This document shows, piece after piece, positions 8,815 to 16,080 of a stretch of DNA of 64,000 nucleotides; position 1 is the stretch's first letter, and each line of letters opens with the position of its first letter. The notes beneath the pieces are model-generated. The model had not been told where the DNA came from and did not search any database. It saw nothing but the letters and a program-made list of their open reading frames with translations. The translations under genes and the position numbers were made by a program. This stretch comes from an uncultured Bacteroidales bacterium. GTDB taxonomy: Bacteria > Bacteroidota > Bacteroidia > Bacteroidales > UBA932. The stretch spans positions 35,498-99,497 of the forward strand of contig CAKUVA010000003.1 in the NCBI GenBank assembly GCA_934693135.1. Reading direction: 5' to 3'.

Positions 8815-9885
8815 TTACGGCATATCCACGGCCTTGACAAGTTTCTCTGCCAAGTCCACGAAAGCTAGTCCGTCAGGACGTGAGGACAGGGCGGCAGGCT
8901 CACCATCATCGCCGTTCTCACGGATACTCTGCACGATAGGGATCTGCCCAAGAAGAGGAACACCATATTTCTCTGCCATCTTCTGCCCGCCATCCTTGCC
9001 AAAGATATAATACTTGTTCTCAGGCAGTTCCGCAGGAGTAAACCACGACATATTCTCCACAATACCGAAGATACGGCGGTTTATGTTCTTGTTGCGGAAC
9101 ATATCCACACCTTTCTCAACATCAGCCAAAGCAACATCCTGAGGAGTCGTCACGATGACAGCTCCTTCCATCGGAATGTCCTGTACCAACGAAATATGGA
9201 TATCACCAGTTCCCGGAGGCATATCTATGAGCAGATAGTCCAAGATTCCCCAGCGCACCTGCAGAATCATCTGCTTTAATGCATTGCATGCCATAGGACC
9301 TCTCCAGATGAGAGCCTGCCCAGGCTCGGCGAAGTATCCAATGGACATCCACTTCACGCCATACTTCTCTATAGGCATTATGATTTCGCTGTCGCTTTCC
9401 TTGACAGCCTCCGGAAGAGCACCCTCCGTAGCGGTCATCTTAGGCACAGAAGGGCCATAGACGTCTGCGTCTGCAAGGCCTACCTTATATCCGAGCCGAG
9501 CCAGTGCTACAGCTAAGTTTACGGCTACGGTGGATTTACCCACACCGCCCTTTCCGGAAGCCACGCCTATGATATGACGGACATTGTTCACCTCATCCAG
9601 CGACAGATTTAGCCCAGTCTGCTTCTTAGGGGCGCTCTCGTCCTTCACGACAGTTTTCACCTCCACATCCTTGACCTCAGGCGCATGACGGAAAATTGCA
9701 GCTTTTGCGCTACCAACAATATACTCTGTAAGAGGATCTCGGTGTTTCGGGAATGCCAGAGTCAATGTTACTTTGTTTCCGTCTATCTCCACCTTGTCCA
9801 CGAGTCCCAGCTCAACGATGTTCTTATCTCCCTTAGCAGGATGCTTGACATCGTAGAGCATCTTCATTATCTCATTCTCTTTCAT
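8815..9885 (-). CDS. mrp: Mrp/ApbC family Fe-S cluster carrier ATPase (no C-terminal CxxC)
   Basis: This P-loop ATPase of the Mrp/NBP35 family assembles and delivers iron-sulfur clusters in the cytoplasm. The 356-residue protein starts with a DUF59 (MIP18/SufT-like) domain (about 1-80). The deviant Walker A motif GKGGVGKST follows at 111-119, and later ADVYGPSVP and DMPPGTGD. The family usually binds its cluster through a CxxC pair near the C-terminus, after the ENMSWF segment. Here that segment reads PENKYYIFGKDGG and carries no cysteines, so cluster binding must use other residues or the protein works differently. It lies 51 nt downstream of the S46 peptidase gene on the same strand. Confidence 0.92.
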   Translation of the reverse strand: MKENEIMKMLYDVKHPAKGDKNIVELGLVDKVEIDGNKVTLTLAFPKHRDPLTEYIVGSAKAAIFRHAPEVKDVEVKTVVKDESAPKKQTGLNLSLDEVNNVRHIIGVASGKGGVGKSTVAVNLAVALARLGYKVGLADADVYGPSVPKMTATEGALPEAVKESDSEIIMPIEKYGVKWMSIGYFAEPGQALIWRGPMACNALKQMILQVRWGILDYLLIDMPPGTGDIHISLVQDIPMEGAVIVTTPQDVALADVEKGVDMFRNKNINRRIFGIVENMSWFTPAELPENKYYIFGKDGGQKMAEKYGVPLLGQIPIVQSIRENGDDGEPAALSSRPDGLAFVDLAEKLVKAVDMP

Positions 9886-9900
9886 TATAATGTATATTTT

Positions 9901-9926
9901 CCCTCTGCCGATAATCTGACAGAGGG
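9901..9926. other. Hairpin between dpp and mrp
   Basis: A 7-bp inverted repeat CCCTCTG...CAGAGGG sits between the S46 peptidase gene and mrp. There is no T-run on the minus side, so it may be an RNA-processing or weak termination element rather than a full terminator. Confidence 0.4.
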
Positions 9927-9936
9927 ATTATAGAAA

Positions 9937-12090
9937 CTATTTTTCGATGTTCATTTCATTTAGAAGGTATCCAGCACCGCCGAACTTGTCCATCATAAAC
10001 AGCACATAGCGGATATCTACGCAGATGCACCTCTGTAGGTCAGGCTCGAACATCACGTCGCTGGACATTGACTCCCAGTTTCCGTCGAATGCAAGGCCGA
10101 TAAGGCGCCCTTCCGCATCGAGAACAGGGCTTCCTGAATTACCTCCAGTAATGTCGCAGTTCGTCAGGAAGCAGGTAGGAATCATGCCATCAGCATTGAC
10201 ATATTGGCCGAAATCCTTGGCTTCATAAAGAGCCTTGACCTTGGCAGGGACACGGAACTCGTAATTGTTAGGATCTTCCTTTTCCATCACACCTGCAAGT
10301 GTCGTATAATATTTATACACAACGCCATCAGCCGGGGAATAGCCTTTCACTGTACCATACGTCAGACGCATGGTGGAGTTCGCATCCGGATAAGACGGCT
10401 TGCCCTTTTCCCATTCGAGGAGTCCGGCAGCGAAAGCCTTGCTTCCAGCTGAAAGAGTAGCATTTGCCTTCAGCAGAGGTGCACGGAGATTCAGATACAC
10501 TGAAACAATAGCATTGTACAACTTTGTTGCAGGATCATTGACGAAATCAGTTCTGGATTTCAGGTCGGCATTCTTCAGATTAACCTCAGAAGCCAAGAAA
10601 CTATGGTCGAAAAGGTCCTTGACATAAGAGTCAATGTCCATGGTCGCGAAGTCGTACCCCTCGATTTCGAGGAAATCGGAAGGCCTGGCATTATCACGGT
10701 AGAATTTCAACAGTCCGGCAGCAAGCTTGCGTTCAAGTGGCTCGTAATAATCCTTGTATGAAACGGCATCCTTTCCAGCATGGAGCGCAGCCAGGGTATC
10801 TTCTGCATTGACCTGCAATTGTCCCATCATTCCTTGCGCGAATTCTCCGACGAGGTCACATAATCCAATATTGAATGGAGCCTCCATAAGAAGTCTGTAG
10901 GCAAGTTCATCTGCAGAAGTTTTGTCGATACATTCCTGTATGTCTGTCAATGCAGACCCGTATGCCGCCTTGCGTTTCTTGTTGGCATTGACCCATTTCA
11001 TAAAGTCTGCCTCTTTCTGTTCCTCACGGCTGATAATATTAAGGTCTTCAAAAGCTTTCTTCTCGCCGATCCATTTCTTCCAACCATTAGATGAGCCAGC
11101 ATATTTGTTCGCATACTGCAGACGTACGGCAGGATCAGCCTCCATACCCTCCTTCATTATATTTTGTCTCAATGTCCTGGCAGCTATGCTGACGTCCTGT
11201 TTCTTAATCATCTGCTCCAGCATTGATGCTGTCTGGAACCTCTGTGTGCGTCCCGGGTATCCCATCACCATTGCGAAATCGCCTTCATTTACACCTTTCA
11301 AGGAGACCTTCAATGACTGGCGAGGGGTCATAGGAACATTGTCCTCAGAATAATCAGCAGGCTCGTTGTCTTTGCCTGCATAGACGCGGAACATCGAGAA
11401 ATCGCAGGTATGGCGTGGCCACATCCAGTTGTCCGTTTCCCCACCGAACTTGCCCATAGATGCAGGAGGTGCGCCTACGAAGCGTACATCGCGATATACC
11501 TTGTCAATTATGAGATAGTTTACATTATCATTGTAGAAATTTACGATACGAACTTCGCAGTTAGGATTGGCTGTCTCGGTAGTCTTGATAAGCTGCTGAC
11601 GTGCAGCTTGATATGCTTTTTCTGCAAGTTCATCTGTATTTGCACTGTCCTTGTACTCTTTCAGTGCTGTAGCTCGAACTTTCTCTAATACATCCGTAAC
11701 GTCTGACATACTCTGTAGGAAACGAACCGTGAGCCCAGGTACTGGCAGTTCGTCAGTGTTTTTCATTGCCCAATACCCATCCTCCAGATAGTTATGCTCC
11801 GGTGTGCTGAGCTTCTGGATGCTTCCATAGCCGCAATGGTGATTCGTGACGAGGAGTCCCTTATCAGATATCATCTCGCCCGTACAACCGCCACCGAACT
11901 GTACGATGGCGTCTTTCAACGAGTTATGATTAATGTCATATATCTGCTCAGGAGTTAGCCTGCATCCTATATTCTCCATTGTCTTACTGTTCATCTTCTG
12001 AAGAAGAGGAAGCAGCCACATGCCTTCATCTGCGTTTGCACTGAAGGAGAGAGTAAGTAATGCGGAAGCCGCAAAAAGTAATTTTCTCAT
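9937..12090 (-). CDS. S46 family dipeptidyl-peptidase, DPP7-type
   Basis: This is a periplasmic serine exopeptidase that removes dipeptides from the N-terminus of peptides and supports amino-acid use. The 717-residue protein has a signal peptide (1-20, ending SANA), the catalytic histidine H85 in VTNHHCGYG, a likely catalytic aspartate D230 in RHTCDF, and the nucleophile S652 in GNSGSP. In this family the residue 18 positions after the serine separates DPP11 (Arg, prefers Asp/Glu at P1) from DPP7 (Gly, prefers hydrophobic P1). Here it is G670 in AFDGN, so I infer DPP7-like specificity. A -7 element lies about 75 nt upstream. Confidence 0.92.
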   Translation of the reverse strand: MRKLLFAASALLTLSFSANADEGMWLLPLLQKMNSKTMENIGCRLTPEQIYDINHNSLKDAIVQFGGGCTGEMISDKGLLVTNHHCGYGSIQKLSTPEHNYLEDGYWAMKNTDELPVPGLTVRFLQSMSDVTDVLEKVRATALKEYKDSANTDELAEKAYQAARQQLIKTTETANPNCEVRIVNFYNDNVNYLIIDKVYRDVRFVGAPPASMGKFGGETDNWMWPRHTCDFSMFRVYAGKDNEPADYSEDNVPMTPRQSLKVSLKGVNEGDFAMVMGYPGRTQRFQTASMLEQMIKKQDVSIAARTLRQNIMKEGMEADPAVRLQYANKYAGSSNGWKKWIGEKKAFEDLNIISREEQKEADFMKWVNANKKRKAAYGSALTDIQECIDKTSADELAYRLLMEAPFNIGLCDLVGEFAQGMMGQLQVNAEDTLAALHAGKDAVSYKDYYEPLERKLAAGLLKFYRDNARPSDFLEIEGYDFATMDIDSYVKDLFDHSFLASEVNLKNADLKSRTDFVNDPATKLYNAIVSVYLNLRAPLLKANATLSAGSKAFAAGLLEWEKGKPSYPDANSTMRLTYGTVKGYSPADGVVYKYYTTLAGVMEKEDPNNYEFRVPAKVKALYEAKDFGQYVNADGMIPTCFLTNCDITGGNSGSPVLDAEGRLIGLAFDGNWESMSSDVMFEPDLQRCICVDIRYVLFMMDKFGGAGYLLNEMNIEK

Positions 12091-12165
12091 ATCTGTATAT
12101 TTTTAAGTTTTACCATGTGCGGCCGCGCGAGTCCTTTTATGAAGCATCTTTTGGTCGACATTATA

Positions 12166-12200
12166 CAAAGATAATAAGAATCTGATTATATTTCGACAAA
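12166..12200 (-). promoter_or_regulatory. Putative promoter of the S46 peptidase gene
   Basis: On the minus strand TTTG (12197-12200) and TATCTTTG (12166-12173) match the Bacteroidetes consensus. The spacing of 23 nt is somewhat long. The leader would be about 70 nt. Confidence 0.5.
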
Positions 12201-12210
12201 TGTAAAAACA

Positions 12211-12240
12211 AAGTCTGGGACCTTCACAGGCGCCAGACTT
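12211..12240 (-). terminator. Terminator of the EF-G paralogue gene
   Basis: An 8-bp inverted repeat AAGTCTGG/CCAGACTT (12211-12218 and 12233-12240) is followed by a T-run on both strands. It lies 28 nt past the stop of the EF-G paralogue and also separates it from the promoter of the S46 gene. Confidence 0.75.
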
Positions 12241-12267
12241 GTTCTTTTTTTATGATAAAAAATAGTT

Positions 12268-14421
12268 TTATTCTTCAGAATCTTGAGCTGAATATTCAGC
12301 AAGAAGTTTAGTCTGTACATCACCAGGTACAGCTTGATAATCAGCGAACTGCATACTGAATGTTGCACTTCCGGATGTCAGTGAACTGAGAGAGGTAGAG
12401 TATCTATACAACTCTGCGAGCGGAACTCTTGCCTTAATGATTTCAAATCCTTTCTCACTTCCCATGCCTTCGATTATGGCTCTTCTGTTTTGAAGATCCG
12501 ACATGCAGGCACCCATATATTCTCCCGGAGTTAGTACTTCCAGATTGTAAATAGGTTCCATAATCTTAGGACCGGCATTGCGGAATGCTTCTTTGAACGC
12601 ATTGCGTGCAGCTAAAACGAATGAAATTTCATTGGAATCCACAGGGTGCATTTTGCCGTCATAGACGAATACTCGTATGTCGCGTGCATATGAGCCTGTG
12701 AGAGGACCTTCTGTCATCTTATCCATTATTCCCTTTAGAATAGCAGGCATGAATCGTGCGTCAATTGCGCCACCTACGACGCAGTTGTAGAACTCCAATT
12801 TGCCTCCCCATTCCAAATTATATGACTCTTGGCTCTTTATGTTGAGAGTTACATCTTTTCCATTGATCTTGAACTTGTTTGTAAAAGGCACGTCTTCTAC
12901 GATAGGACAAATAAGTAGATGCACCTCTCCGAACTGTCCCGCACCGCCAGATTGTTTCTTGTGCCGATATTCTGCAGTTGCAATCTTGGTTATGGTCTCT
13001 CGGTAAGGAATCTTTGGAGGAAATAGTTCTATTTGCACCTTGAACTCATTTTCGAGTCTCCACTTGACGACATTTATGTGCTGCTCGCCTTGTCCACTCA
13101 ATATTGTCTGCTTCAATTCTTTAGAATATTCTACAACTACAGTTGGATCTTGAGCAGAAATCTTGTTTAGGGCATCACCAAGCTTTGCTTCATCTGCCTG
13201 TACTTTTGCCTTGATAGCAGTACGATATTTAGGTGCAGGGAATTTGATATTTTCGAAGATGATTCCTGTGCCAGGTTGAGATAAGGTCACGTTAGTTTTT
13301 CCTGCGCGGAGCTTAACTGTGCACCCAATGTCACCAGCCATGAGATCAGTAACTTTCTCTTTTTTCGAGCCGGCCACTGCATATATCGTTGAAATTCGTT
13401 CTCGGTTTCCAGTTGCAGCGTCTTCGAGGTCCATTCCTTCGTCTAATTCTCCGCTCATTACCTTGAAATATGAAACTTCACCGAGATGAGGTTCCACGTC
13501 TGTCTTGTATATGAACAATGTGGTAGGAGCATCTTGTTTGCAAACGATTTCCTCTCCGTCGCGTGTCAAGGTTCTGGTTATTTCAGGGGATGCGGATGTC
13601 TTTATTGTGAACTCCATGAGTCTTTTAACTCCGATTACCTTCTTGGCTGACAGACAGAAGACAGGAAGTACTTTTCCTTCTCGAATACCTATGCCAAGGC
13701 CTTTTCTTATTTCATCTTCTGTAAGTGACCCTGCAGCAAAGAACTTCTCCATTAATGTGTCATCATATTCTGCCGCTGTCTCGATGAGTGTCTGCCTAAG
13801 AAGTTCTGCTTCATCCTTTAACTCTGCTGGGATCTCCAGTCCCTCTCTTGTGCCATTATCGTCTTTAAAGTGATAATATTTCATTTTGAGGACATCTACG
13901 AATCCATCGAAAGATGGCCCTGGATTTACTGGGAATTGGACTATGACTGGCTTATTGCCGAATGCCTCCTTCATGCTATTCTGCACGGTGTCCCAATCAG
14001 CTTTTTCGCTATCAAGTTGATTGACGGCGATTATAATAGGGACTTTATACTGTTCAGCATATCTTGCAAAGATTTCAGTGCCGACTTCTACTCCTTGTTG
14101 TGCATTTATCACAAGAATGCCATTTTCGCAGACTTTGAATGCCGAAACTGCTCCTCCTATGAAATCATCAGAACCTGGTGTGTCAATGATATTGAACTTG
14201 GTATCCATGAATTCCGCGTACAGAGGAGTGGAAAATATGGATCTTTGGTTCATCTGTTCTATCTCCGTGTTGTCTGAGACTGTGTTTTTAGCTTCGACTG
14301 TACCACGTCTGTCAATGACTTTACCCTCGTAAAGCATCGCTTCCGCTAATGTGGTCTTGCCTGACTTGGTACTGCCAAGCAAGACCACGTTCCGGATGTC
14401 TTTAGTAGAATAGGATTTCAT
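12268..14421 (-). CDS. EF-G paralogue (EF-G2/FusA2-like), GTPase residues altered
   Basis: This 717-residue protein is a full-length elongation factor G paralogue. It has an intact P-loop GSTKSGKTT (16-24) and recognisable domains II-V, including domain IV (YDGKMHPVDSNE) and domain V (VPLAELYRYSTSLSSLTSG). Several GTPase residues differ. The switch II motif, normally DTPGHVDF, is DTPGSDDF, so the catalytic His is S84. Switch I, normally RGIT, is RSIF, so the Mg-sensing Thr is F63. NKxD is NQLD (134-137). A Bacteroides paralogue called EF-G2 is known to support translocation without GTP hydrolysis during carbon starvation; I infer that this is its counterpart. The canonical fusA is not in this window. 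It has its own promoter and terminator, so it is a single-gene unit. Confidence 0.9.
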   Translation of the reverse strand: MKSYSTKDIRNVVLLGSTKSGKTTLAEAMLYEGKVIDRRGTVEAKNTVSDNTEIEQMNQRSIFSTPLYAEFMDTKFNIIDTPGSDDFIGGAVSAFKVCENGILVINAQQGVEVGTEIFARYAEQYKVPIIIAVNQLDSEKADWDTVQNSMKEAFGNKPVIVQFPVNPGPSFDGFVDVLKMKYYHFKDDNGTREGLEIPAELKDEAELLRQTLIETAAEYDDTLMEKFFAAGSLTEDEIRKGLGIGIREGKVLPVFCLSAKKVIGVKRLMEFTIKTSASPEITRTLTRDGEEIVCKQDAPTTLFIYKTDVEPHLGEVSYFKVMSGELDEGMDLEDAATGNRERISTIYAVAGSKKEKVTDLMAGDIGCTVKLRAGKTNVTLSQPGTGIIFENIKFPAPKYRTAIKAKVQADEAKLGDALNKISAQDPTVVVEYSKELKQTILSGQGEQHINVVKWRLENEFKVQIELFPPKIPYRETITKIATAEYRHKKQSGGAGQFGEVHLLICPIVEDVPFTNKFKINGKDVTLNIKSQESYNLEWGGKLEFYNCVVGGAIDARFMPAILKGIMDKMTEGPLTGSYARDIRVFVYDGKMHPVDSNEISFVLAARNAFKEAFRNAGPKIMEPIYNLEVLTPGEYMGACMSDLQNRRAIIEGMGSEKGFEIIKARVPLAELYRYSTSLSSLTSGSATFSMQFADYQAVPGDVQTKLLAEYSAQDSEE

Positions 14422-14477
14422 GACCTTATTGTGTTATTAGTTTATAATATTTTAGACGCCACGCAAGGCATCATGTG

Positions 14478-14509
14478 CAAATCTAATAAAATAATAACTC
14501 AATAACAAT
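14478..14509 (-). promoter_or_regulatory. Promoter of the EF-G paralogue gene
   Basis: On the minus strand TTG (14507 region, ATTG 14506-14509), a 20-nt spacer and TAGATTTG (14478-14485) match the consensus well. The leader would be about 50 nt. Confidence 0.65.
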
Positions 14510-14518
14510 ATTCCGGGC

Positions 14519-14758
14519 TTATAAATTAAAACCTTTTATTGAGTATTTGCTACATAATGTCCGTAGCGCGTCTTTCTTTAAATAATTGAGCACTTCTTGT
14601 CCGCTCATTCCGAGTTCCGATTTGATTAACCTGTCAAGCTTGGAGCGGTTTGCGTTTAGCAATCGGCAGATAAAGCCGAATGACAAAGTACTGTCGAGAT
14701 AGATGTTATCTTCAGTTATCATTCTGCTGAAGACCTCATACGCATGAAAAGTTTCCAT
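14519..14758 (-). CDS. Small AraC-type helix-turn-helix protein
   Basis: This 79-residue protein has a C-terminal segment (FICRLLNANRSKLDRLIKSE onwards to VLNYLKKDALRTL) that matches the first helix-turn-helix of AraC regulators: a helix, a turn ending in the recognition helix, then GMSGQEVLNYL. It has no sensor domain and only one half of the usual two-HTH unit. I chose the ATG at 14758; a longer TTG start at 14767 is possible but less likely. A promoter-like sequence with a perfect palindrome in its spacer lies just upstream, which fits an autoregulated small regulator. It could also be the remnant of a longer AraC gene. Confidence 0.6.
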   Translation of the reverse strand: METFHAYEVFSRMITEDNIYLDSTLSFGFICRLLNANRSKLDRLIKSELGMSGQEVLNYLKKDALRTLCSKYSIKGFNL

Positions 14759-14782
14759 AATGACCAATTTTTATGTGCATTG

Positions 14783-14818
14783 CAAATCTCGCCACTTGTA
14801 ATCCGAGTTACAAGCAAA
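14783..14818 (-). promoter_or_regulatory. Promoter-like site with a 20-bp palindromic operator
   Basis: On the minus strand TTTG (14815-14818) and GAGATTTG (14783-14790, one mismatch to TAnnTTTG) flank the palindrome CTTGTAATCCGAGTTACAAG at 14795-14814 (7-bp arms, 6-nt centre). Its place within the spacer is typical of a repressor operator. The bound protein could be the small HTH protein itself or the divergent XRE regulator. Confidence 0.5.
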
Positions 14819-14954
14819 AGTGTCATTAAACGAAGAAATTAAGAGAAATTTTTATGATTCTTTAATAAAATGCATTAGATGACAACTTTTCTCATGCTCA
14901 TAAGTTATGCTCATTGTCATCCATTCTGGTCATGTTTTTTGAATGGCGTGCAGA

Positions 14955-14962
14955 TAAATTTG
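14955..14962 (+). promoter_or_regulatory. -7 element of the XRE regulator gene
   Basis: TAAATTTG is an exact -7 match. A clear -33 element is not seen. Transcription would start near 14969, about 20 nt before the ATG. Confidence 0.45.
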
Positions 14963-14989
14963 TTCAGGTAAGCTGTATTCGCATAGGTT

Positions 14990-15412
14990 ATGGACAACGA
15001 TAGCATTAAGTTAAATATTGCTAGGAGAAGGTCTGAAGAAGGCCTCACTCAAGATGATATGGCCAGGAAACTGGGCATGGTCCGTAATTCATATCGTAAT
15101 ATAGAAAGAGGGTCATCTCGGCTTATAAGCGAGCATATTGATGAAATCGCTGCTATATTGAAAACTACTCCGGAAGAGCTTGTATTAGGATACACACCAT
15201 CAAAACATGACAAGGTTCTGGAAGATGAAATTATAAAAACACGCGGTGAAGTCTCAGAAATGAAAGGAAAATATGAGGAGATGATTGCAGAAAGAGATCG
15301 GAGAATATGCTATCTGGAAACCATGATAAGAGACTTGCGTGTTATTATCGAGTCCAAAGAAGAAATAATTGACCTTCTGAAAAAATCTTCGGTAGCTTAT
15401 TCTGGAAAATAA
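14990..15412 (+). CDS. XRE-family regulator with C-terminal coiled coil
   Basis: This 140-residue protein has an N-terminal Cro/CI-type helix-turn-helix (about 7-62; EEGLTQDDMARKLGMVRNSY is the core) and a long charged helix (about 75-130), likely a dimerising coiled coil. It has no sensor or peptidase domain. In Bacteroidetes such small XRE plus coiled-coil proteins are common, and the target is unknown. It is divergent from the small AraC-like gene across a 231-nt region holding a palindromic operator, and its stop overlaps a possible upstream start of rnhB (TAATG at 15410-15414), so the two are probably co-transcribed. Confidence 0.8.
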   Translation: MDNDSIKLNIARRRSEEGLTQDDMARKLGMVRNSYRNIERGSSRLISEHIDEIAAILKTTPEELVLGYTPSKHDKVLEDEIIKTRGEVSEMKGKYEEMIAERDRRICYLETMIRDLRVIIESKEEIIDLLKKSSVAYSGK

Positions 15413-15459
15413 TGGTTATTTTTGTGTATGTTAGTAGCTATATGCTCATACATCATAAA

Positions 15460-16077
15460 ATGAAAAGACCAGAACTCAAAAATTACATAGACCAATCGCG
15501 TACGGAAGCGGGATGCGATGAAGCTGGAAGAGGTCCTCTTGCAGGCTCTGTCTTCGCAGCAGCCGTAATATTACCACGGGATTTTTGGCATCCGTTGCTT
15601 GACGATTCTAAAAAAATGACAGAAAAGCATCGTGATGAAGTACGTAAAGTCATAGAAACAGAAGCCATATCATGGGCTGTAGAAGAGGTTTCACCGAGAG
15701 AGATAGATGAGCTTAATATCCTATGGGCTTCCATTACGGGGATGCAACGTGCTGTTTTGAGATTGGATCCGGCACCAGATTTCCTCCTTATTGACGGAAA
15801 TAAATTTAGGCCTTTTGATAGATATGGCCGTTCTGACTATATGACTATCGTTAAGGGTGATGCTACATTTGCGCAGATAGCTGCCGCTTCAGTCCTCGCC
15901 AAGACATGGCGTGATGAATATATGAGGAAGATTGCGCAAGAATACCCTCAGTATGGTTGGGAACATAATATGGGGTATCCAACTTCTGAGCATATCGCAG
16001 CCATAAAGAAGTATGGTTATACCCCATATCATAGAATGAGCTTCCATCCGAAGGAACTCGAGCCTACATTATTCTGA
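15460..16077 (+). CDS. rnhB: Ribonuclease HII
   Basis: RNase HII cuts RNA-DNA hybrids and removes single ribonucleotides from DNA. Motif I, AGCDEAGRGPLAG, gives catalytic D20-E21 (counted from 15460), followed by LLIDGNKF and the AAASVLAKTWRDEYM block with the other acidic residues. The end GYPTSEHIAAIKKYG and HRMSF are typical. I start at the ATG at 15460 (205 residues), because family members carry about 15-20 residues before motif I. An in-frame ATG at 15412 would add 16 residues and overlap the stop of the XRE gene. Confidence 0.93.
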   Translation: MKRPELKNYIDQSRTEAGCDEAGRGPLAGSVFAAAVILPRDFWHPLLDDSKKMTEKHRDEVRKVIETEAISWAVEEVSPREIDELNILWASITGMQRAVLRLDPAPDFLLIDGNKFRPFDRYGRSDYMTIVKGDATFAQIAAASVLAKTWRDEYMRKIAQEYPQYGWEHNMGYPTSEHIAAIKKYGYTPYHRMSFHPKELEPTLF

Positions 16078-16080
16078 AAA

